Positions 16,645 through 22,347 of a stretch of 23,100 nucleotides of DNA are shown piece by piece (position 1 is the stretch's first letter; each line of letters starts with the position of its first letter). Below the pieces are notes generated by a model, which did not search any database, was not told the origin of the DNA, and saw nothing but the letters and a program-made list of their open reading frames with translations. Both the position numbers and the translations under genes were made by a program. Origin of the DNA: an uncultured Clostridia bacterium (GTDB lineage: Bacteria; Bacillota; Clostridia; Christensenellales; Borkfalkiaceae); assembly GCA_946628865.1 (NCBI GenBank), contig CAMOXE010000096.1, forward strand, positions 1 to 23,100. The letters are read 5' to 3'.

Positions 16645-16749
16645 GCAACACTAATTGAATAAATTTTTTCTCGGAAGACTATACCTTTTAGGTAGAGTTT
16701 GCCTATTTTGCAATAAATGTCTTTCGGGAATTTATGAAATTAGTGTTGC
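16645..16749 (+). ncRNA. Candidate structured RNA / leader domain, family not recognised
   Basis: A rod can be drawn by eye. P1 is a perfect 12-bp helix, GCAACACTAATT (16645-16656) with AATTAGTGTTGC (16738-16749). GA facing GA (16657-58, 16736-37) allows tandem G-A pairs. P2 is ATAAATT with AATTTAT (16659-65, 16729-35). A four-U bulge (16666-69) follows. P3 is CTCGGAAGAC (16670-79) with GTCTTTCGGG (16719-28), including two G-U pairs. The apical part holds two mutually exclusive hairpins, TACCT/AGGTA (16682-94) and TAGGTA/TGCCTA (16689-16705). The 5' end matches the predicted transcription start. The spacer bases lack any motif I know from riboswitches, 6S, SRP or T-box RNAs. It could be a ligand-sensing leader for the lipoprotein frame, or an independent small RNA of about 160 bases ending at the 16806 terminator. 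The structure is prediction only. Confidence 0.6.
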
Positions 16750-16754
16750 AACTA

Positions 16755-16789
16755 AACGAAGTGGGCGCTTTACAAGTGTCGCCTTCGTT
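16755..16789 (+). promoter_or_regulatory. Possible antiterminator overlapping the following terminator
   Basis: AACGAA (16755-60) pairs with TTCGTT (16784-89), and GGCG (16764-67) with CGCC (16780-83), with a GTG bulge between them. The 3' strand of this hairpin uses the bases that form the 5' arm and loop of the terminator, so only one can form at a time. This is the usual layout of an attenuator; no trigger is known. Confidence 0.5.
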
Positions 16790-16806
16790 TTGAGGCGGCA
16801 TTTTTT
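16777..16806 (+). terminator. Intrinsic terminator in the RNA leader
   Basis: TGTCGCCT (16777-84) pairs with AGGCGGCA (16793-16800) and is followed directly by TTTTTT (16801-06). It stands 20 bases before the lipoprotein start, so it either ends the RNA or gates the gene. Confidence 0.8.
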
Positions 16807-16825
16807 GTAAATGGGGAATTATGAA

Positions 16826-17019
16826 ATGAAAAAAAGTCAACTTTATATCTAACCGTAATTTTATTGATATTTTCAATCTTACTAACTACGTCGTGCGTTT
16901 TTTCAAATAACGAAGACGCGGAAGACGTTTCGGAAGAAACCGTTAAATCCGAAACACAAGGCTACGGATATTATTATGATCCGTTTGACGATTACGACGA
17001 TCCCGAATATTACGATTGA
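16826..17019 (+). pseudogene. Small lipoprotein gene needing a -1 frameshift (possible pseudogene or recoded gene)
   Basis: GGGGA eight bases upstream marks the ATG at 16826. The zero frame reads MKKSQLYI and stops. In the -1 frame the sequence is a convincing lipoprotein: a Lys-rich start, the hydrophobic run VILLIFSILLTTSC with a TTSC lipobox-like site, then a mature part of about 50 residues, acidic and Tyr-rich (tail PFDDYDDPEYYD). The frames join exactly at the A7-G run (16829-16836): one more A, or a -1 slip, gives about 64 residues. The -1 frame has no ATG of its own; a TTG at 16864 would cut the signal. It may be a real deletion, a read or assembly error, or slippage. The mature part matches no family I know. 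Confidence 0.6.
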
Positions 17020-17022
17020 CAC

Positions 17023-17059
17023 TAAGTCGCGGGCGGAAAAATTTTCCGCCCGCGACTTA
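17023..17059. terminator. Bidirectional terminator, perfect 18-bp arms
   Basis: TAAGTCGCGGGCGGAAAA and its exact complement flank a single central A (17041). With A and T runs on the inner and outer sides it can end both the plus-strand lipoprotein transcript and the minus-strand galM end. Confidence 0.85.
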
Positions 17060-17073
17060 AAACTTTTTATAAA

Positions 17074-17484
17074 TCAGTTTTGCCTGAACCTATACTCCGT
17101 CTTGGAATAGAATTCCTCGTCCTTTTCAAGTGTTTTGCCCTTAAAGTTCGGTTGATTGACAAAGTTCGGATAAAACTGCGTTTCAAGACAAAGCCCGTAT
17201 CTTCTGTCTATTTCTTCGCCGCCCGCTATCTTTCTTTTAGTGAGAAAATTCCCGCTGTAAATCTTCTCCGCGTCCCAAAGCCTGTGCGAAAACCCGCCAC
17301 CGCAAATCCTGTTGGCGACTCTTCCTATAGTCGCCCCCAAATAACCGTCGTATTTTGCGTAATCTTCTTCGTTTTTATAGCAGAGTACCGTTTCCGTTCC
17401 CTTGAACTTAAGAGAAACGAGCGTTCCGGCAAAAGGCGAAACCGTAAATTTTACGCACCCGCTTTCAATAGCGCAAAACGACGT
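17074..17484 (-). pseudogene. galM: Aldose 1-epimerase remnant (internally deleted)
   Basis: The frame reads an N-terminal galactose mutarotase part (SPFAGTLVSLKFKG, then YDGYLGATIGRVANRI), jumps at CGGGFSHRLWDAEKI and then to YSGNFLTKRK, and ends with the family's C-terminus (RYGLCLETQFYPN, VNQPNFKG, FYSKTEYRF). About 136 codons remain of about 340. The His residues that act as catalytic acid (HGG and NHSYFNL regions) are gone; only the catalytic Glu of LETQ is left. A ribosome-site-like GGAG is followed by ACG (17484-17482) where ATG is expected. The codon stream is still in frame, which suggests deletions in multiples of three or recent decay. It lies 10 bases after the mntP stop, at the end of the same operon. 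An assembly error is the alternative. Confidence 0.8.
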
Positions 17485-17494
17485 TTTTACTCCG

Positions 17495-18067
17495 CTAAAA
17501 AAACGTCTTGGTTATGAAAATCTCTAAACCGATAAGTATCAGTATTATTCCGCCCGCTATCTCGGCTTTGTTTCCGAACATATCTCCGAACTTCTTGCCG
17601 ACGTTTACCCCCGCGAACGATATTATAAACGTCTCCGCCGCTATTATCGTAACGATAATCGCCGCCGACAACGGCGACACGTCCGCCATCGTAAAGCCTA
17701 CCGACAAAGCGTCGAGAGACGTCGCCACAGCCTGACCGAAAAGCACCGCCACCGTAAGCCGTTTCACGGTTTGTTCGTCCCTTTCTTCTAAACCGCCTTT
17801 CACGGCCTTTATACCTAAAAACCCGAGAATAACGAGGGAAATCCACGGTATAACCTTTTCAATCGACTTGAAAAGCGCCGCGCCCACGAAATAACCGATA
17901 AGCGGCATTACGCCTTGAAACACGCCGAAAAACGCCGCGATCAAAGCAACCCTTTTTACAGGCATTTTCGGCTCGTTAAAGCCGTTCGTCATCGATACCG
18001 CCAAAGCGTCGGCGGCAAGACCTACGCCGAGAAGTATTCCGCGTATTACGAGTTCCGCGCCTATCAT
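17495..18067 (-). CDS. mntP: Manganese efflux pump MntP
   Basis: Exports excess Mn(II) across the cytoplasmic membrane. 190 residues, about six transmembrane helices, the normal size. The two repeat signatures are present: GLAADALAVSMTNG with Asp20 and ATSLDALSVGFTM with Asp119. Acidic residues at these places are needed for transport in the E. coli protein. It overlaps the serpin stop by 4 bases (ATGA), so it is translated with it. I see no yybP-ykoY manganese riboswitch in front; control would have to come from the operon promoter near 20100. Confidence 0.93.
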   Translation of the reverse strand: MIGAELVIRGILLGVGLAADALAVSMTNGFNEPKMPVKRVALIAAFFGVFQGVMPLIGYFVGAALFKSIEKVIPWISLVILGFLGIKAVKGGLEERDEQTVKRLTVAVLFGQAVATSLDALSVGFTMADVSPLSAAIIVTIIAAETFIISFAGVNVGKKFGDMFGNKAEIAGGIILILIGLEIFITKTFF

Positions 18068-19278
18068 CCGATATTCTTTAAACTCCCTATAAATAGCGGC
18101 AAGTCGTCTTTTAACGATATTATCGCGTACACGAACGGTCTGTCTAAAACTATCTCGACGGTATTGCCCGGTCCTACGCTCGTAGCCATTTCGCCTATCC
18201 CCGTAACCGCCGCGGCTTTAGTGCCTTTTCTGTCTAATTCTATTTTCGTTTTCTGCAAGACGAAATCGATATATACGCCGTCTGACATCTTGGAAAAGTC
18301 CGCCTTGTTCGGCGAAAACGCCGAAATTATGCCCATATCTTTAAGCGCGTCGCACAGGTCTATTGAAAAATCGCTCTTAAACTCCGGAATTTTCGCTTTT
18401 ACCGTAACGTGTTTTACGTCGGAAATCGCGCCGAGAAGTTTTTCGCCGTCGACGCCGCTTATAAACTCGTCTATATCCGTCCCCTCTTCGGGCAGTATAG
18501 CCATAAACGCGTAATCGCCTTTATAGCGTTTTAAAAACCCGTCGCCGCCGTTATACGAAAAATACTCATGCTCCGTCGAAGAAAGCATCGTAACGGCTTT
18601 ATCCTCGCCGTTTTTATTGCGGAACGTCCAAGGCTTTATATCCTTATTTTCGTACTTTTCCGCCCACTCAGCCTCGAAATACAAGGCGTTTAAAAGATAC
18701 GAATAGTAATCGGGCGAAGTCTTGTCTATTATCTTATCTATCATGCCTTGCGTTTTGTTGGAAACCCAATTGTTAATATCGCTAACGAGCGCGGTGTCAA
18801 AGGTCGATCTGTACACCTCCGCGCCGTAATATCCCTTCGCCGCGTTTAAAAATTCTCGTTTCGGTTGCGGCATGACGGCGTTAAGCCATATGGAATTCGC
18901 GTATTTTACGCTGTTATTTCCGTCGCTTAAAATAGTTTTAAACGCTCCGTTTAAGTCGCTTAAAGGTAGCCCCATCGCGCTCTCGAACTCCGAAAGAGTT
19001 TCGCCGTCGGCGCCGTTAAACGCCATGGATAAGCACGTCGCCGCGGACAAAGGCGAAATGAATACGTTGTCCTCGCCGTTTACGCGCTTGAAAAGTTCCG
19101 ACGTAAAGCCGTAGTAAGCGTTTTTAAACCCGTCGGTTACCTCTTTGCCCTCGACGTTTACCTGCAACGCCGACGTCAGTTCCTCTGCGCGAACCGTCTT
19201 TTCTTTATAATCTCTTCCGCAACCGACGATTGCAACCGATAGCGAAACCGCGATTATTGCCGCAATTGTTTTTTTCAT
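18064..19278 (-). CDS. Serpin family lipoprotein (serine protease inhibitor)
   Basis: 404 residues. A signal peptide ends in AIVGC, with lipidation expected at Cys20, so the protein should sit on the outer face of the membrane. The serpin fold follows: NVFISPLSAATCLSMAFNGA near the start, LLNALYFEAEWAEKY in the middle, and DRPFVYAIISLKDDLPLFIG at the end. The reactive loop hinge is KGTKAAAVTG (from G352); counting from the canonical hinge gives P1-P1' as Thr366-Ser367. The GTxAAA hinge suggests an inhibitory rather than a substrate-type serpin. Bacterial serpins of gut commensals inhibit host or bacterial elastase-like proteases, which fits a small P1 residue (inference). The start overlaps the RluA stop (ATGA). 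Confidence 0.95.
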   Translation of the reverse strand: MKKTIAAIIAVSLSVAIVGCGRDYKEKTVRAEELTSALQVNVEGKEVTDGFKNAYYGFTSELFKRVNGEDNVFISPLSAATCLSMAFNGADGETLSEFESAMGLPLSDLNGAFKTILSDGNNSVKYANSIWLNAVMPQPKREFLNAAKGYYGAEVYRSTFDTALVSDINNWVSNKTQGMIDKIIDKTSPDYYSYLLNALYFEAEWAEKYENKDIKPWTFRNKNGEDKAVTMLSSTEHEYFSYNGGDGFLKRYKGDYAFMAILPEEGTDIDEFISGVDGEKLLGAISDVKHVTVKAKIPEFKSDFSIDLCDALKDMGIISAFSPNKADFSKMSDGVYIDFVLQKTKIELDRKGTKAAAVTGIGEMATSVGPGNTVEIVLDRPFVYAIISLKDDLPLFIGSLKNIG

Positions 19279-20075
19279 AATTTTATCTCCTTTTTATCGA
19301 GATATGAAAGCGTTCCGCCGCTAAAAGCAAAGATTATTCTGCTTGCGGTCAGCCTTTGACTTCTCGCGCCGAATTTTTTATTTATACTCTCTTTCCCGTA
19401 CTTACCGTCGCCGATTATGAAGTTCCCGATATACGCAAGGTGCGCCCGTATCTGGTGAGTTCGCCCGGTTATCAGTTCCACTTCCAAAACCGTGCTGTTT
19501 TCTCTCTCTTCCAAAGTCCTGTACGCCGTTATTATTTCCTTATAACCCTTTTTATAGGTCGGGGAAATATCCGCTTTCGCGGCTTTCGCGTCCTTGAAGA
19601 GATAGGCTTTAAAAACGCCCGCGCTCTTTTTCGGTCTGCCGTAAACTTCGGCGGTGTAAAACTTCTTGACCGTTCGGTTTTTAAACGCCGCGTATAATTC
19701 CTCTTCGGCTTTTGCGTTCAGCGAAAAAATTATTATCCCGTCCGTATTCGTATCCAGCCGATGCGCAGGCTCTGCGGTGTGATACTCCGCCTTTACGCGT
19801 TTCGCAAAGTCCTCGTAGTTTTCGCCCTTGGGCTTATACGCCGCGAGAATATTTTCGTCCGCGTACAAAACTTTGAGTTCGCGCGCCTCGCCGTCGTAAT
19901 ATACGGTTATCTCGTCGCCGCAAGACGTCTGAAGATCGGAAGAAACCCTTTTGCCGTTTATCTTGACGTCTTTTTTTCGGATAAGTTGCTTTGTCTTGAC
20001 GTAACTTATATCGCTTTTATAAAAGCCGCGAAGTTCGTCCGAAAGAAACCCTCCGCTCGAATAGAAAACTTTCAT
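19275..20075 (-). CDS. RluA-family RNA pseudouridine synthase
   Basis: Converts uridine to pseudouridine in rRNA or tRNA. 266 residues. An N-terminal S4-like RNA-binding segment (about 15-65, VKTKQLIRKKDVKINGKRV) precedes the catalytic domain with HRLDTNTDG, catalytic Asp108. ITGRTHQIRAHLAYIG is the conserved motif near the C-terminus. The exact site modified cannot be told. The ATG lies only 7 bases after a TATAAT, with no Shine-Dalgarno sequence, so its mRNA is probably leaderless. First gene of a four-gene operon with the serpin, mntP and the galM remnant. Confidence 0.95.
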   Translation of the reverse strand: MKVFYSSGGFLSDELRGFYKSDISYVKTKQLIRKKDVKINGKRVSSDLQTSCGDEITVYYDGEARELKVLYADENILAAYKPKGENYEDFAKRVKAEYHTAEPAHRLDTNTDGIIIFSLNAKAEEELYAAFKNRTVKKFYTAEVYGRPKKSAGVFKAYLFKDAKAAKADISPTYKKGYKEIITAYRTLEERENSTVLEVELITGRTHQIRAHLAYIGNFIIGDGKYGKESINKKFGARSQRLTASRIIFAFSGGTLSYLDKKEIKL

Positions 20076-20082
20076 TTGTTAA

Positions 20083-20111
20083 ATTATAACACTAAGCCGA
20101 GCATTTTGCAA
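20083..20111 (-). promoter_or_regulatory. Predicted leaderless-type promoter of the rluA/serpin/mntP operon
   Basis: Minus-strand TTGCAA (20111-20106), 17 bases, then TGT-TATAAT (TATAAT at 20088-20083), an extended -10. The TAA stop of feoB lies inside the TATAAT. The predicted start falls at or next to the ATG at 20075. Confidence 0.6.
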
Positions 20112-21811
20112 ACGAAATATATGAAATACGCAAATAATAGCGCTATTATAAACTGCCACACGGCGGAAAAGGCGGCGTAGCGTTTCCCCGCGGTTTTCGC
20201 GGTGGCGGACATCGCCGCTACGCAGGGCGTATACGCGTAGCAAAACGCCGTAAACGAAAGACCTTCCGCAAAGCCGAGACCAAGCCCCGACGGAAAGAGC
20301 GCGGCAAGCGCCGAAACCACGCCCTCTTTTGCGAATATCCCCGTTACCGCCGCCACGGCGTATCGCCAATCTTTTATGCCCATAGGCGCGAATAACGGAC
20401 TTATAGCCTTACCTATGTACGAAACGAAGGATTTTTCGGATACCGTTTCAACGTAGGCAAAATCTATCGTTACCCTGCTTAATATGAATAGCGCGACGGA
20501 CGCTAAAACTATAGTCGTCCCAAGCCGTACTATAAAGTTTTTAGCGGAAGAAAGCGCAGACCCGATTAAAATTCCGAATTTGACCGTTCTGACGTTCGCG
20601 AGTTCGAATATAAGCGGCTTTGGCGTATCTTTTATTAAAGTTTTATAGAGAAAAGCGGAGTTTAAAACGGGAAAAATTATCGATAAAACATAAATGACCG
20701 CTATTATCAAAAATGCGTATTCGCCAAAGCAGTATTTGGCTACGAACGCGTAAACGGGCGTCTTTGCCGAACACGACGTAAAAGGCAAAGAAAGCGCCGC
20801 GCGACGGCGCACGGACTTGTCCTCGATTCCGCCGCAAACGCTCGCCGCCACCGCGCCGCAACCGTAGCCGCATAAAAGCGCATAGACCGCTTTTCCTCCG
20901 AGTCCCGCTTTTTCGAGCAAGCCGTCGATCGCTACGGCGAGCCGCGCGATAAGCCCCGACTGTTCCATAGCGGTCAGACATGCGGACATTATCGCCACCT
21001 GCGGCAAGAACTCCGCCGCGGCACCCACCCCGCCGATTAACCCCTCTACCACAAGGTCTTTTACAAACGGCGTGCAAAACCCCGATAAAAATCTATCGAA
21101 AACACGCATTAAAACACTTATAGCCGCACTTATCAGTTCGCTTAAGTAGTTGCCGGGGCTAAAAGCGCCGAATGCGAGGTATACCGAACATATCATAAGC
21201 GAAAGAAAAGCGAGTATGCAAATAATCGGCCGCTCAAAGAAATCGTCGAGCGGGCGGCTCACTTCCGGCATAGTATAGTAAGCGTCCAATTCCGCCGCAG
21301 TAATCGTTTTGCCGCAATAATCGCGGGATACGACCTCTTTTAAAGCCGACTTGAATTTCTCGGCGCAGCGTTTATCGTTCGCCTCGCCCGTAAAGACTTT
21401 AATTCCCGTCGCCTTTTCGTACCCGGACGAGTCGAATTTGCCTTTGTTTTTCAAAAAGTCCCCGTATAAGTTGATAAACACCACTATAGGCAGTTTAAGT
21501 TTTTGGCACTCGTTTTGAAGAGTTAAAGATTTTTTAAGCGACGCAGCGTCCGCGACGAGAATTATTCCGTCGTAATTTTCTTTTCTTAAAGCCTTTAAGG
21601 TTTCCCCCTCTTCGGCGAGGTCGGATTTTAAAGTGTATACGCCGGGGAGATCGCTTAAAACGTATTCTTCGCTGAGGTAGTTATAACTTCTGTCCTCGCG
21701 CGTAACCGTCACGCCGTGCCAATTGCCGACTTTGAGCGACGCACCGGTAAGCGAATTGACGAGAGTAGACTTGCCTGCGTTCGGGCAACCGATTACCGCT
21801 ATCTTTCTCAA
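20084..21811 (-). CDS. feoB: Ferrous iron transporter FeoB (short, divergent)
   Basis: Fe(II) uptake permease with a cytoplasmic G domain. 575 residues, shorter than the usual 650-770. G1 is GCPNAGKS (8-15), G2 lies in GVTVTRED, and G3 is DLPG (54-57). The expected G4 NxxD reads NLYGD (114-118), so Gly is at the place of the guanine-reading Asp. The membrane part has the two gate motifs in altered form: GYGCGAVAASVCGG with PFTSCSAKTPVYAF, and AKEGVVSALAALF; the usual Pro of GCxVPA is Ala. Start overlaps the feoA stop (ATGA). The family is certain; altered nucleotide use is inference. Confidence 0.93.
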   Translation of the reverse strand: MRKIAVIGCPNAGKSTLVNSLTGASLKVGNWHGVTVTREDRSYNYLSEEYVLSDLPGVYTLKSDLAEEGETLKALRKENYDGIILVADAASLKKSLTLQNECQKLKLPIVVFINLYGDFLKNKGKFDSSGYEKATGIKVFTGEANDKRCAEKFKSALKEVVSRDYCGKTITAAELDAYYTMPEVSRPLDDFFERPIICILAFLSLMICSVYLAFGAFSPGNYLSELISAAISVLMRVFDRFLSGFCTPFVKDLVVEGLIGGVGAAAEFLPQVAIMSACLTAMEQSGLIARLAVAIDGLLEKAGLGGKAVYALLCGYGCGAVAASVCGGIEDKSVRRRAALSLPFTSCSAKTPVYAFVAKYCFGEYAFLIIAVIYVLSIIFPVLNSAFLYKTLIKDTPKPLIFELANVRTVKFGILIGSALSSAKNFIVRLGTTIVLASVALFILSRVTIDFAYVETVSEKSFVSYIGKAISPLFAPMGIKDWRYAVAAVTGIFAKEGVVSALAALFPSGLGLGFAEGLSFTAFCYAYTPCVAAMSATAKTAGKRYAAFSAVWQFIIALLFAYFIYFVCKMLGLVL

Positions 21812-22026
21812 GTCTCCACCTCAATTTTTGCCGCCGCGCTTTTACCCAGCGCCACCTCTGTCCCGCAAATTATATATATCCCGCCGCCGAAACGGTAATT
21901 CCTTTTGAGGGTTATCTTTTCTCCGATGATTATTCCGAGTTCTTCGGCTCGCCTTTTGGATTCGCCCGAGAGTTTAACGGTTTTTATCGTGTATTTTTCG
22001 CCTTTCAAGGCGTCGCTTAATAACAT
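21808..22026 (-). CDS. feoA: FeoA family protein
   Basis: 72-residue SH3-like partner of FeoB, thought to regulate or assemble the iron permease. The family pattern is visible: KRRAEELGIIIGEKITLKRN followed by GGGIYIICGTEVALGKSAA. It has the usual length. No ribosome site precedes the ATG; a TATAAT ends five bases before it, which points to a leaderless message. I do not see a clear Fur box in the short intergenic space. Confidence 0.9.
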   Translation of the reverse strand: MLLSDALKGEKYTIKTVKLSGESKRRAEELGIIIGEKITLKRNYRFGGGIYIICGTEVALGKSAAAKIEVET

Positions 22027-22031
22027 AATAA

Positions 22032-22037
22032 ATTATA
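22032..22037 (-). promoter_or_regulatory. Possible -10 element of feoAB
   Basis: Minus-strand TATAAT, five bases before the feoA ATG. The matching -35 position (22060-22055, AAATAA) is poor, so an activator or another signal may be needed. Confidence 0.4.
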
Positions 22038-22069
22038 TGCGGCAAAAAACGTTTTTATTTGAAAATCGT

Positions 22070-22098
22070 TTGACAGCCGAAAAATTTTGGTATATAAT
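22070..22098 (+). promoter_or_regulatory. Strong promoter of the orphan TPP riboswitch
   Basis: TTGACA (22070-75) and TATAAT (22093-98), both consensus, 17-base spacer. The predicted start is just before the riboswitch. Confidence 0.9.
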
Positions 22099-22107
22099 AT
22101 TCTCAAT

Positions 22108-22208
22108 TCGACAGGGGTGTCTGTCACGTTTCGCGGTAAACCTCCGCGACGAGGCAGTCTGAGATTATACCCTTTGAACCTGACAAGGCAATGCTTGACC
22201 GGGGAGTT
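22108..22208 (+). promoter_or_regulatory. TPP riboswitch (THI element) without a downstream gene
   Basis: Shows the THI-box core: GGGGTG (22114-19), then CTGAGATTATACCC (22159-72) and TTTGAACCTGA (22173-83), and a closing GGGGA (22201-05) where the consensus has AGGGA. A CCGCG stem arm (CGCGG / CCGCG, 22132-48) is the variable P3 helix. CAAG-GCAAT-GCTTG forms the P5-like hairpin. Thiamine pyrophosphate binding is known for this family. CTTGAC (22194-99) is complementary to GTCAAG (22238-43) in the following terminator, a possible antiterminator. No plus-strand gene follows before the window ends; the next gene is convergent. Confidence 0.93.
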
Positions 22209-22225
22209 TGTTTTTACTTTGTAAA

Positions 22226-22258
22226 AAAATCCGAACCGTCAAGGTTCGGATTTTCGTT
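22226..22258 (+). terminator. Terminator of the TPP riboswitch
   Basis: AAAATCCGAACC (22226-37) pairs perfectly with GGTTCGGATTTT (22243-54) around the loop GTCAA; T-rich bases follow. A weaker TATCGG / CCGATA hairpin lies just downstream (about 22262-22278). Confidence 0.85.
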
Positions 22259-22347
22259 TTATATCGGCAAAACCGATAAGTTTATTGAATTTTTCCCGCT
22301 AAACACTGCGTCGGATTTGAGATTTTACCGCATTACTCGGCGCAACG

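Noticed and set aside
16645..16806. Identification of the structured RNA as 6S RNA
   Set aside because: The paired-end layout and possible central opening are reminiscent, but the rod is only about 105 bases and lacks the long apical arm typical of 6S (about 180-200 bases). A covariance-model search would decide.
17023..17059. 37-base perfect inverted repeat as a mobile-element end or recombination site
   Set aside because: Its place between two converging gene ends, with A/T runs, fits a bidirectional terminator; there is no second copy in the window.
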